In this document: piece by piece, positions 34,849 through 43,317 of the stretch | How positions within the stretch are numbered: the stretch's first letter is position 1 | Layout of the letters: each line of letters begins with the position of its first letter | NCBI RefSeq assembly: GCF_022288725.1 | Contig: NZ_JAKNTA010000004.1 | Span: forward strand, 209,697 to 273,696 | Direction of reading: 5' to 3' | DNA from: Kitasatospora sp. A2-31 | Lineage (GTDB): Bacteria > Actinomycetota > Actinomycetes > Streptomycetales > Streptomycetaceae | Length of the DNA stretch: 64,000 nt | Notes under the pieces: generated by a model | Told to the model about the DNA's origin: nothing | Database searches by the model: none | The model's input: the letters and a program-made list of their open reading frames with translations, nothing else | Position numbers and translations under genes: made by a program

Positions 34849-36486
34849 TCAGTCGGCCGTGTGGACCAGCTGCCCGCCGACGTACGTCCGCAGGACGCGC
34901 GCCTCGGCGATCTCCTGAGCGGGGGCGGTGAGGATGTCCCGGTCCAGCACCACCAGGTCGGCCAGGTGGCCCGCCCGCAGGCTGCCGGCGTCGTCGTGGC
35001 CGTTGACGTGGGCGGAGCCCGCCGTGTAGGCGGCCAGGGCCGACACCAGGTCGAGCCGCTGCTCGGGGAGGAAGACCCGCCCGTCGGTGGCCTCCGGCTC
35101 CATCCGGTTGACCGCCACGTGCAGCCCGGCCAGCGGATCGGGGCTGCTGACCGGCCAGTCGCTGCCGGCGGCCAGCGTGGCGCCGGCCCGCAGCAGGTCG
35201 CCGAACGGGTACTGCCAGGAGGCGCGCTCGGGGCCGAGGAAGGGGATGGTCAGCTCGTCCATCTGCGGCTCGTGCGCGGCCCAGAGCGGCTGGATGTTGG
35301 CGATGGCGCCGACCCTGGCGAACCGGGCGACGTCCTGCGGGTGGACGACCTGCAGGTGGGCGAGGTGGTGGCGGGTCGCCCGGCGGCCGTTGGCGGCCCG
35401 GGCCGCCTCGACGGCGTCCAGCGCCTCCCGCACGGCGCGGTCGCCGAGCGCGTGGAAGTGCACCTGGAAGTCCAGCGCGTCCAGCGCGGTGACGTACTCG
35501 CGCAGGGCTGCCGGGTCGACGAAGCTCAGGCCGCTGTTGCCGGTGGCGCAGCCGCAGCCGTCCAGGTAGGGGCTGGTCATGGCGGCGGTGAAGTTCTCCG
35601 CGATGCCGTCCTGCATGATCTTCACCGAGCCGGCCCGGAACCGGCCGTGGCTCAACTCGGTTCGCCGGGCGACCAGTTCGGGGATCTGATCGGCGCCGCG
35701 GTCGCGTTCCCACCAGAGCGCACCGGTGACCCGGGCGGTCAGCGTGCCGGCCCGCGCGGCGGCCAGGTAGGCGTCGGAGGGGTCGGGCTGGCCGTTGAAC
35801 ACGCCGAGCAGCGCGTCCTGCCAGCCGGTGATGCCGAGCGAGTGCAGCAGCTGCTGCGCCCGCAGCAGTCCGGCCAGCCGGTCGGCGGCGGTGGACGGCG
35901 GCACCAGCCGGGCGACCAGGGCGGTGGCGCCCTCCTGGAGGACGCCGCTGGGGGAGCCGTCCGCCTCGCGCTCGATCCGCCCGTCCGCCGGATCCGGGGT
36001 GTCCTTGGTGAGGCCGGCGAGTTCGAGCGCCCGGGTGTTGGCCCAGGCGCCGTGGTGGTCGCGGTTGGTCAGGTAGACCGGGCGGTCCGGGACCACCGAG
36101 TCGAGCAGCTGCCGGGTGGGCAGGCCGCCCTCGAAGCTCTCCATCGACCAGCCGCTGCCGGTGATCCAGGCCTGGTCGGGGTTGGCCTCGGCGTACGCGC
36201 GGACCCGGGCGAGGTAGTCGTCCACGCCGACGGTGCCGGTGAGGTCGCAGGCGGCCAGCTCGGTGCCGCCGTAGACGGCGTGGACGTGCGCGTCCTGGAA
36301 GCCGGGGATCAGCAGCTTGCCGGTGAGGTCGACGACCTCGGTGCCCGGCCCGATCAGTTCCCGCACCTCGTCGTGGCCGACGGCGGTGATCCGCTCGCCG
36401 GCCACGGCCAGGGCGGTGGCCCGGGTGCGGGCGGGGTCGCCGGTGTGGACGGGGCCGTGGGTGAAGACCAGGTCGGCCTTGTTCAT
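34849..36486 (-). CDS. Amidohydrolase (YtcJ-like)
   Basis: A 545-residue metal-dependent hydrolase of the amidohydrolase superfamily, YtcJ type. Seen: N-terminal PGFQDAHVHAVYGG with the metal-binding HxH near residue 70, a mid-protein FHALGDRAVREALD, HLAHLQVVHPQD, and the Asp of LAAGSDWPVSSPDPL. Members hydrolyse amides, cyclic amides or imidazole-type compounds; substrate cannot be assigned. It lies upstream of nothing on its strand except its convergent terminator and downstream of an amino-acid permease, so uptake and hydrolysis of one compound is likely. Confidence 0.85.
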   Translation of the reverse strand: MNKADLVFTHGPVHTGDPARTRATALAVAGERITAVGHDEVRELIGPGTEVVDLTGKLLIPGFQDAHVHAVYGGTELAACDLTGTVGVDDYLARVRAYAEANPDQAWITGSGWSMESFEGGLPTRQLLDSVVPDRPVYLTNRDHHGAWANTRALELAGLTKDTPDPADGRIEREADGSPSGVLQEGATALVARLVPPSTAADRLAGLLRAQQLLHSLGITGWQDALLGVFNGQPDPSDAYLAAARAGTLTARVTGALWWERDRGADQIPELVARRTELSHGRFRAGSVKIMQDGIAENFTAAMTSPYLDGCGCATGNSGLSFVDPAALREYVTALDALDFQVHFHALGDRAVREALDAVEAARAANGRRATRHHLAHLQVVHPQDVARFARVGAIANIQPLWAAHEPQMDELTIPFLGPERASWQYPFGDLLRAGATLAAGSDWPVSSPDPLAGLHVAVNRMEPEATDGRVFLPEQRLDLVSALAAYTAGSAHVNGHDDAGSLRAGHLADLVVLDRDILTAPAQEIAEARVLRTYVGGQLVHTAD

Positions 36487-36696
36487 GCGTGGTGCTCCAG
36501 ACGGATCTTGGTGCGGGCGGTTCGGTCGGTGCGGGTGCGGGTGGTGCGGGACCGGCTCGGCGCCGGTCGTCGGGTCCGGGCCGGCCGGGAGTCGGGTACC
36601 CCGGGACGCTCCCGCGGTACCCGCTCGCGCGGCCGGTCCGGCCGTCCGGCCGTCGCCGGACGGCCGCGGGGCGTCCGACGGGCGGACGGTCGGTGC

Positions 36697-38280
36697 TCAG
36701 GCGGCCGGCGCCGGGGCCGCGGGGGCGGCGTCGTCCCCGGCGGGCCGCAGGAAGTACGCCGAGCGCCGCCGCCAGCGCGCCCAGGCCGCGGCCACCAGGC
36801 CGGTGCCGATCATCAGCACCGGGACCAGCAGCTCGAACCAGCCGTTGTCGGCGGAGAGCTCGAAGTGGTCGGCGGAGTCGTAGAAGGTCCAGGCGAGGTA
36901 ACCGCCGACCAGCAGCAGCACCACCGCGCCCAGCAGCGGGCCGACCACCGCGCGCAGGCCTTCCAGCGGCGCGGTGCGCAGCAGGTGGCGGAAGCGCACG
37001 GCCGAGGCGACGGCGGTGAGCGCGTAGTAGAGCGCCACCACGATGCCGATCGCGTTGACGGCGGCCGAGATGAGGTCGCCGACGGTGGGGATGGCGATCG
37101 AGAGCAGCGCCAGCACGCAGGCGATGCCGGTGATCAGCAGGGTGCCGGCCGCCGGGGTCAGGTGCTTGGCGTGCAGCCTCGTCCAGACCGGGCCGAGCAC
37201 GCCGTCGCGTCCCATGGCGTACAGGCCGCGGGCGGTGGGGATCACCGAGGCCTGCAACGAGGCGACGGCGGAGAGCGTCAGCGCGATCAGCGGCAGCGCG
37301 GCCAGCGGCTGGTCGGCCAGCTTGGAGCCGAAGTAGGCGAGCCCCTGCGCGCCGTTGTCGGCCAGTTCGTCCAGCGGCAGCACCCGCTGGAAGGCGGTGC
37401 CGGCGAGCAGGAAGAGCAGCATCATCACCACCAGGGCGAGCAGGCCCGCGCGGGAGGCGTCCCGCGGGTCGCGGACCTCCTCGCCCACGCTGAACACCGA
37501 CTCGAAGCCCCAGTAGCAGAACACCGCGAGCACCATGCCCTGGGCGAGCGCGCTGAGCGAGGGGATGTCGAAGGGGTTGAACCACTGCAGCGAGAAGGGC
37601 TGGTCCCCGGCGAAGAGGCCGTAGCCGCAGAACGCGAGCAGCACCCCGTACTCGAAGACCAGCAGGTACTTCTGCAACCGGGCGGCGAGGTCGAGCCCGC
37701 GGACGGCGACCAGCGAGGCGGCGATCAGGACGGCCAGGCCGATCAGGGTGCACTGGAGCGTGGAGTCCGGGTCCAGGCGCAGACCGGCGACGGAGTGGAC
37801 GGTGGCCTGGCCGAGCAGCTGGACGATCGCGGAGCCGGTCACGGTCGTCGTGTAGGCCATGAAGACCACGGTGCCGACGGTGTTGACCCAGCCGGTGAGG
37901 AAGCCGAGCCAGGGGTTGAGGGTGCGGCCGACCCATCGGTAGCTGCTGCCGGCGTCCGGGTCGACCTGGTTGAGGCGCCCGTAGCCGCCGGCGATGGCGA
38001 GCACGGGGAGGAAGGCGAGCAGCATGATCGCCGGGAGGTGGAGGCCGACGACGCCGGCCGTCAGCCCCAGGCCGATGCCGATGCTGCTGGTGGCGGCCGT
38101 GCTGGAGGCGGCGATCGCCGCCCCGTCGAGCAGGCCGAGGGACTTGCGCATGGAGACGGGGGAGTCGGGCGAGCCGAATCTCGCGCCGGAACCCGTGTCC
38201 TGGACGGTTTCTGCCAAGGGAACACCGCCTTGCGTGGTGGGGGAGGAGTGGGGGCGGCCGAACGGCCGGTGGCTGGCCAT
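36697..38280 (-). CDS. APC-family amino acid permease
   Basis: About 500-527 residues with twelve or so membrane helices: IAASSTAATSSIGIGLGLTA, IMLLAFLPVLAIAGGYGRLN, GFLTGWVNTVGTVVFMAYTT, then LAVFCYWGFESVFSVGEEVRDPRDASRA, the Glu-containing consensus of the APC superfamily. It likely imports an amino acid or amine. ATG 38280 is given; an in-frame TTG at 38217 with AAGGCGG upstream is an equally good start and would begin nearer the homology. It is divergent from a TetR gene with a 50-base spacer, so that regulator probably controls it. Confidence 0.82.
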   Translation of the reverse strand: MASHRPFGRPHSSPTTQGGVPLAETVQDTGSGARFGSPDSPVSMRKSLGLLDGAAIAASSTAATSSIGIGLGLTAGVVGLHLPAIMLLAFLPVLAIAGGYGRLNQVDPDAGSSYRWVGRTLNPWLGFLTGWVNTVGTVVFMAYTTTVTGSAIVQLLGQATVHSVAGLRLDPDSTLQCTLIGLAVLIAASLVAVRGLDLAARLQKYLLVFEYGVLLAFCGYGLFAGDQPFSLQWFNPFDIPSLSALAQGMVLAVFCYWGFESVFSVGEEVRDPRDASRAGLLALVVMMLLFLLAGTAFQRVLPLDELADNGAQGLAYFGSKLADQPLAALPLIALTLSAVASLQASVIPTARGLYAMGRDGVLGPVWTRLHAKHLTPAAGTLLITGIACVLALLSIAIPTVGDLISAAVNAIGIVVALYYALTAVASAVRFRHLLRTAPLEGLRAVVGPLLGAVVLLLVGGYLAWTFYDSADHFELSADNGWFELLVPVLMIGTGLVAAAWARWRRRSAYFLRPAGDDAAPAAPAPAA

Positions 38281-38330
38281 GAAACCGTTGCACCCGTTAC
38301 ACGTCAATGCTGTTGTCATAAGCTCGGGCC

Positions 38331-39260
38331 ATGGCAGAACGAGTGGTTCCGGAGCCGCAGCGGCGGCGCAGGCGGCCGACCAAGCAGGGCACCGTGCTCT
38401 CGGCCGACATGATCGTCGAGACCGCGCTGCGGCTGGTCGGGCAGCACGGCGCCGAGGCGCTGACCGTCCGCCGGCTGGGGGCGGCACTGGGGGCCGATCC
38501 GAGCGCGATCTACCGCTACTTCCACAGCACGGACGACCTGCTGCTGGCCCTCGCCGACGAGCTGGTGGGCCGGGCCCAGGACGGCTGGCGGCCCACCGGT
38601 GACTGGCGGGCCGACCTGCGCTCGATCGGCCTGCGGATCCACGCCGCCTACCAGGCCCACCCGCAGGCCGCGCTGCTCGCCGCGCACCGGACCACCGGGC
38701 GCGGCCACGAGATGCTGGCGGTCGAGCGGATCCTCGGCGTGCTGCGCCGGGCCGGCTTCCCCGACCACGAGGCGGTGCCGATCTACCACGCCTTCGTCGA
38801 CCAGGGCCTGGCTTTCGCGGCCCTCGACGCGGCCGCCCTGGCGCTGCCGGCCGCCGCGGCGACGGCGGACCTCCAGGTCTGGCCGCAGCGCTACGGCCGG
38901 GTGGGCGCCGACACCCACCCCAACATCGCGGCCACCGCGCCGCTGCTGGAGGCGGAGATGCGGCGCAGCGGCTACCCGTTCGCGCTGGAGCTGCTGCTGG
39001 ACGCGGTGGCGGCCCGCCACCCGGGCGCGGGCGCAGGCGCGCCGGCGGGCACCGGTGCGGCGGAGGCGCCGGTGCAGGGCGGGGCGCGGGTACGGGCCGA
39101 GGCACCGGTGCAGGACGTCGCGCCGGTACGGGCCGAGGCACCGGCGCGGGGCGTGGAGCGGGCCGCGGACCGGACGCCGGAGAAGGCCGCCCTGCGGCCC
39201 CGAGTGGCCCAGGATCAGGGCGGCCGATCGGACCTGCCGGCCGGTCCACCCGCTCCGTAG
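38331..39260 (+). CDS. TetR-family transcriptional regulator with repeat-containing tail
   Basis: 309 residues. The N-terminal TetR HTH spans about 22-70 ([32 protein letters not shown]). A ligand-binding helical domain follows to about 225. The C-terminal ~80 residues are low-complexity, with three 12-residue units ([35 protein letters not shown]) encoded by 36-bp DNA repeats near 39061-39168. TetR proteins are usually 190-230 residues, so this tail is unusual. It is divergent from the APC permease and probably represses it. The short spacer contains AACGGG/AACGGT half-sites on the minus strand. Confidence 0.83.
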   Translation: MAERVVPEPQRRRRRPTKQGTVLSADMIVETALRLVGQHGAEALTVRRLGAALGADPSAIYRYFHSTDDLLLALADELVGRAQDGWRPTGDWRADLRSIGLRIHAAYQAHPQAALLAAHRTTGRGHEMLAVERILGVLRRAGFPDHEAVPIYHAFVDQGLAFAALDAAALALPAAAATADLQVWPQRYGRVGADTHPNIAATAPLLEAEMRRSGYPFALELLLDAVAARHPGAGAGAPAGTGAAEAPVQGGARVRAEAPVQDVAPVRAEAPARGVERAADRTPEKAALRPRVAQDQGGRSDLPAGPPAP

Positions 39261-39270
39261 CATCGGTCGG

Positions 39271-39876
39271 GTGACCACCAGAGTCGACTTCTACTTCGAT
39301 CCCGTCTGCCCGTTCGCCTGGATCACCTCCCGCTGGATCCTGGAGGTCGAGCGCCGGCGCGAGCTCGACCTCACCTTCCGGGTGATGAGCCTGTCCGTCC
39401 TGAACGAGGGCCGCGATGACCTCCCCGAGCGGTACCGCCGGCTGCTCGACACCGGGTGGGGGCCGGTGCGGGTCTGCATCGCCGCCGCCGAGCGGTTCGG
39501 CGAGCACGTCCTGCGCGACCTCTACACCGCGCTCGGCACCCGCCTGCACGAGCAGGACCGGGAGGCCGACGACACCGTCCTGCGCGAGGCCCTGGTCGAG
39601 GCCGGCCTCCCCGAGGAACTGGCCGGCGCCGCCACCAGCACCGCGTACGACGTCGCGCTGCGCAAGAGCCACCACGAGGGGATGGACCCGGTCGGGGAGG
39701 AGGTCGGCACGCCGACCATCCACGTCGACGGCACCGCCTTCTTCGGGCCGGTGCTCACCGCGATCCCGCGCGGCGAGGAGGCCGTCCGGGTCTTCGACGG
39801 CGTCCGGCTGCTGGCCGGCCATCCGAAGTTCTTCGAGCTCAAGCGCACCCGGACCGGCTCGCTGGACTTCTCCTGA
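39271..39876 (+). CDS. Mycothiol-dependent nitroreductase, Rv2466c family (DsbA-like)
   Basis: A 201-residue thioredoxin-fold protein closely resembling Mycobacterium tuberculosis Rv2466c, which uses mycothiol and activates nitro compounds. Seen: [20 protein letters not shown] near residue 9, [35 protein letters not shown] with the cis-Pro, and [14 protein letters not shown]. The active site reads CPFA in place of the CPWC I recall in Rv2466c, so only the first Cys is kept, compatible with a monothiol mechanism. Start GTG 39271, 10 bases after the TetR stop. Confidence 0.88.
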   Translation: MTTRVDFYFDPVCPFAWITSRWILEVERRRELDLTFRVMSLSVLNEGRDDLPERYRRLLDTGWGPVRVCIAAAERFGEHVLRDLYTALGTRLHEQDREADDTVLREALVEAGLPEELAGAATSTAYDVALRKSHHEGMDPVGEEVGTPTIHVDGTAFFGPVLTAIPRGEEAVRVFDGVRLLAGHPKFFELKRTRTGSLDFS

Positions 39877-39985
39877 GGCCTGCGCCCGGGGCCGCCCGGC
39901 CTGGACGGCGGTCCGCGCCGGCGAGGGCCGGGCCGTGCCCGCCGCGCGGATGAGCCCCACCACGGGCGGCCCTTACGATGGCGCC

Positions 39986-40375
39986 ATGAGCGGGAGCCTT
40001 CGGCTGTCAGATGCACAGAGGTCGCAACAGCACGTCCACGGCCGGCCGGGCGGCGAGGGCCGGACCGGGAACGACGAGCGGCTGGAGACGGCCGCGGGCA
40101 TCCTGGCGCTGTTGGCGGACCGGACCAGACTGGCGCTGATGCAGCGGCTGAGCGAGGGCGAGGCCGACGTGACCACGCTGACCGAGGCCTGCGGTGCGGC
40201 CCGGCCCTCGGTCAGCCAGCACCTGGGCAAGCTGCGGCTGGCCGGCCTGGTGAGTACCCGCAAGGACGGGCGGCGGGTGGTCTACGCGCTGCGGCACGGG
40301 CACCTGCGCCGCCTCGTCGACGAGGCGCTGAACGTGGCGGACCACCAGCTCGGCGGGCTGCCGCCGCACGACTGA
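39986..40375 (+). CDS. ArsR/SmtB-family transcriptional regulator
   Basis: A 129-residue winged-helix regulator. The HTH is at about 38-105 (ILALLADRTRLALMQRLSEG, ACGAARPSVSQHLGKLRLAGLVSTRKDGRRVVYAL). The only Cys (ACGAARPS) and the C-terminal histidines (DHQLGG, PPHD) could bind metal, but no canonical CxC site is present; the N-terminal His in HVHG adds a possible ligand. Target genes are not evident, since the neighbouring genes are a nitroreductase and a collagenase. ATG 39986. Confidence 0.85.
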   Translation: MSGSLRLSDAQRSQQHVHGRPGGEGRTGNDERLETAAGILALLADRTRLALMQRLSEGEADVTTLTEACGAARPSVSQHLGKLRLAGLVSTRKDGRRVVYALRHGHLRRLVDEALNVADHQLGGLPPHD

Positions 40376-40381
40376 GCCGAG

Positions 40382-40428
40382 CCGGCCCGCTGCGCCGGCC
40401 GGGGTCACCGGCGGTCGCAGCGGGCCGG
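40382..40428. terminator. Bidirectional terminator between arsR-type and collagenase genes
   Basis: A 13-bp perfect outer stem (40382-40394 and 40416-40428) with further pairing inside, between converging genes. Confidence 0.72.
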
Positions 40429-40553
40429 GGGCGGCCCGTCCGGAACGTGTCCCACACCCGCCCCGGACGGGCCCTTCCGACCGGGGCTGAACCGGCCGGG
40501 CGCCGGCCCGGTGCCGCGGTGGGGCGCGCGCCGGGCCGGCTCACCCTGCTCCG

Positions 40554-42917
40554 TCACCGGCGCAGGGGGCCTTCGCAGGTGTAGTCGGCGGTGCCGGCCC
40601 GGCCGTCCGGCCAGACGTCGACCTTGCCGAACCAGCAGTTCATGTCGGCGAGGTTGTTGGCGGCGCCGCCGCCGCGCGCCAGCAGGTAGTAGTCGACCGT
40701 CGAGGCCATGTCCTGGCGGATCCGGCCGGTGTCGGCCGCGTCGGTGAGGTTGGCGGTGATGCGTCCGCTGCAGCTGAAGCGCATCTTGTTGTCCCAGTCG
40801 GCGTTGTCCTTGCAGACCGGGGTGTTCGAGGTGGCGGCGGCGAAGGCCGACTGCACCTCCGAGGCCCACGCGTAGGCGAGCGCACCGTTCGGGGCGAAGG
40901 TGGTCGCCGGTACGTAGAGGTCGTCGGCCTGCGGGATCCGTGCGTCCAGGTAGGCGGTGTACTCGGCCTGGAGTCCGGCGTCGCGGCCGAGGCGGTCGCG
41001 CCAGGCGTCGTAGCCGGCCCTGTCGTCGGCGCGCAGCAGCCGGTACATCTCGGCCAGCCGGTCGGGGTGCTTCTCGCCGAGCAGGTTGAAGAACGTCGCC
41101 GCGTACGGGTAGGCGCGGAACCCCTGGCTGTCCCAGGTGGCGTGCAGGATCTGGTCGACGGTCAGGCGCGGCGTCCCGGCCTGGTCGTCCCACCCGACCT
41201 GGCGGACCATGTACTTGCGCGCCTTGACGCCGTCGTCGCGGGTGGCGCCGGCGAAGTACTCGGCGGTGCCCTCGTTCATGGCGAAGGTGGCGTCCCCCGG
41301 CCAGCGGGTGGTGTAGCCGGACTCGGGGATGGCCCAGCGGGCGTTCAGGTAGTGGGTGTACTCGTGCCGGAACAGCTCCTCCAGGCTGAAGTACGACTCC
41401 TGGGCGGTGCGCTGGTAGGTGTAGAAGGTGGAGCGGTCCTCCAGGAACATGCCGCCGTTGTTGACGTCGCCGATGCCGAACAGCAGGCTCTGGAAGGCCT
41501 GGTAGTTCGTCTTGGTGTCGTAGAGCTGGACGGTGAGCACGGGGTGCTCGTCACCGGCCAGCGGCTGGTCGGTTCCGATGGTGCGGAAGAACTGGGCCTT
41601 GACCTGCTTGGTGGCGTAGTAGAGCTGGTCGGCGGTGGCGCGGTCGAGCGCCGTGCGAACGACCAGGGCGCCGTTGTCGTAGCTGTAGGTGTGGGGGAAG
41701 AGCTGCCGTTCGATGTCGGCGCGGCAGACCCCGTACTGGCTGCAGAGGCCGAGGTCGTTGACCGGGCCGACCAGGTTGGCCCACGGGCGGCTCATCCGGC
41801 CGAAGCCGGCCTCGACCTGCTGGAGTTGGCCGCCGATCCGCTGGGTGAGCTCGGGCCGGAGCGCGGCGATCTGGCCGAAGCGGCCGTACTCCAGCATCGC
41901 GTCGGCGACCGCCCACTCGCTGGACGTGCCCTTGAGGTGGGTGTAGCCGGCGTAGGCGCGGAAGGCCTCGCGGTAGTCCGCGTCGGCGGCGACGGCGGCC
42001 CGGAAGAGGCCCTGCGGGTCCTCGCCGACGTTGGCGATGCCCTGGAAGTCGAGCTGGAGGGCGCCCTGGACGGCCCAGTTCCACCCGGGGTTGCCGACGG
42101 CCGCGCTGCCGGGTGCGAACATCCGCATCACCTGCTTGACCAGCCCGAGGCGGTTGGTGCGCAGGCCGGGCGCGGTGGCGGCCTGCAGCAGCTCGCCCAT
42201 GGTGTCGCCGTTGGCCGTGGTGGGTTCGAAGACCCGGGGGTTGGCGGTGTAGTCGCGGATCGCGCGGTCGATCGCCGCGACGGTGGCGCCGTCGCTGATG
42301 TCGACCTCGGGGTGGTAGAAGTCGAAGTACACCGCGACGTGCAGGAAGTACCAGAGCTCGTGCTGGTTGCGGTTGTCGGCGCTGTCGAAGGACGGTGCCA
42401 GCTCGCTCACCCGGGCGGCGACGGCCTGCACGTGCGCGGGCGTCATCACCTTGGCGGTGCGGACGTCCCAGTTGACCAGCAGCGGCCGCAGGCAGTCCTG
42501 GTAGGTGTGCGCCGGGTCGGCCAGGAAGTCGGCGAGCGCGGCGGGGCCGAGGGCGGTGAAGGCCTCGGGGGTGCAGGTCGTGCCCGGTGCGGTGGTTGCG
42601 GCGGTCGCCGCCGGGCCGACCGGAGCGCCGGGCTGGGTGCCGGTGGTCGGCTGCAGGGCCGCGGCGCCGGGCCAGCCCTGCGGCCCGATCGCGGACGTGC
42701 CGCCGGGGGCTGCGCGGTGACCGACCCGGTCGGCGGCGGCCGGGTCGGGCGACGATGCGGGCGACGACGCGGTGGCGGCCCGGGGGGCCGCGGCCTGCGT
42801 GATGGCGGCCGGGCCGGGGTCGGCGGCGGCCTGGACGGTCTGCACCAGTGGCGTCGCCAGGGCGGCCGCCAAGGCGGCGGAGAGCAGGGTGTTGCGCACG
42901 GTGACGGTCGGGGGCAC
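40554..42917 (-). CDS. Secreted microbial collagenase (peptidase M9)
   Basis: A 787-residue zinc metalloprotease that digests collagen outside the cell. Signal peptide: VRNTLLSAALAAALATPLVQ followed by TVQAAA. A Pro/Ala-rich stretch (about 30-85) precedes the M9 N-terminal activator domain (CTPEAFTALGPAALADFLAD). The catalytic motif HEYTHYLNARW near residue 528 has the zinc-binding HExxH, and the downstream Glu is in MNEGTAEYFAGA. The C-terminal region ends with a short Cys-containing domain (VCKDNADWDNKMRFSCSG) rather than PKD/PPC repeats. Start GTG 42917 has GAGGAG upstream. An inverted repeat upstream is shared in form with the second collagenase gene. Confidence 0.9.
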   Translation of the reverse strand: MPPTVTVRNTLLSAALAAALATPLVQTVQAAADPGPAAITQAAAPRAATASSPASSPDPAAADRVGHRAAPGGTSAIGPQGWPGAAALQPTTGTQPGAPVGPAATAATTAPGTTCTPEAFTALGPAALADFLADPAHTYQDCLRPLLVNWDVRTAKVMTPAHVQAVAARVSELAPSFDSADNRNQHELWYFLHVAVYFDFYHPEVDISDGATVAAIDRAIRDYTANPRVFEPTTANGDTMGELLQAATAPGLRTNRLGLVKQVMRMFAPGSAAVGNPGWNWAVQGALQLDFQGIANVGEDPQGLFRAAVAADADYREAFRAYAGYTHLKGTSSEWAVADAMLEYGRFGQIAALRPELTQRIGGQLQQVEAGFGRMSRPWANLVGPVNDLGLCSQYGVCRADIERQLFPHTYSYDNGALVVRTALDRATADQLYYATKQVKAQFFRTIGTDQPLAGDEHPVLTVQLYDTKTNYQAFQSLLFGIGDVNNGGMFLEDRSTFYTYQRTAQESYFSLEELFRHEYTHYLNARWAIPESGYTTRWPGDATFAMNEGTAEYFAGATRDDGVKARKYMVRQVGWDDQAGTPRLTVDQILHATWDSQGFRAYPYAATFFNLLGEKHPDRLAEMYRLLRADDRAGYDAWRDRLGRDAGLQAEYTAYLDARIPQADDLYVPATTFAPNGALAYAWASEVQSAFAAATSNTPVCKDNADWDNKMRFSCSGRITANLTDAADTGRIRQDMASTVDYYLLARGGGAANNLADMNCWFGKVDVWPDGRAGTADYTCEGPLRR

Positions 42918-43023
42918 CGGTTCTCCTCGGTGAGGTGTGGGGGCGTCATATCTGAGGTCCGCCGGGGGAGTGGGGTCCGGGCGGCGGAGCTTCCTGTCCG
43001 GTTGAGAGCCGGAGGGGGATGAC

Positions 43024-43051
43024 GCAATGCAACATAGTAATGTGAAATTGC
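43024..43051. promoter_or_regulatory. Candidate operator of the first collagenase gene
   Basis: A 12-base imperfect inverted repeat around AGTA (outer GCAAT / ATTGC, inner ACAT / ATGT), about 110 bases upstream of the start codon in an AT-rich patch. The ACAT-N4-ATGT core resembles ACAT-N5-ATGT before the second collagenase gene at 54623. Confidence 0.45.
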
Positions 43052-43242
43052 ACTGACAAGAGGATGGCGGCCCGTTATCGATTCGTGTCCAGCCGAGTGC
43101 TCCACCTCGGCTCGCATGCTCTTGACCGCCCGTCACCCGCCTCGGCGGCCCTCGTCGGGCGCCTCGGCGGACGTCGGTGCGGCGGAGCCCTTTCTGCTGC
43201 AGGGGGCTTGACGCCGCCGGTGGTGCGGGCGTTTCCTGTGGG

Positions 43243-43298
43243 CCAACGCGTTGGAACGTGTTTGGTTCTGGTCTGTTCTGTCAGTTTGAACGTTCAAA
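43243..43298 (+). promoter_or_regulatory. Two LacI-type palindromes upstream of the class V aminotransferase gene
   Basis: CCAACGCGTTGG (43243-43254) and TTTGAACGTTCAAA (43285-43298), both perfect and both centred on CG, the hallmark of LacI-family operators. Centres are 43 bp apart, about four helical turns, and the second lies 20 bases before the start codon. The LacI regulator at 49854 is the obvious candidate. Confidence 0.65.
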
Positions 43299-43317
43299 TC
43301 GAAGGGTACGGTGCAGC

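Noticed and set aside
34391..38293. A 1300-codon open frame overlapping the amidohydrolase and permease genes
   Set aside because: No motif and composition typical of a shadow frame; both real genes beneath it have clear families and starts.
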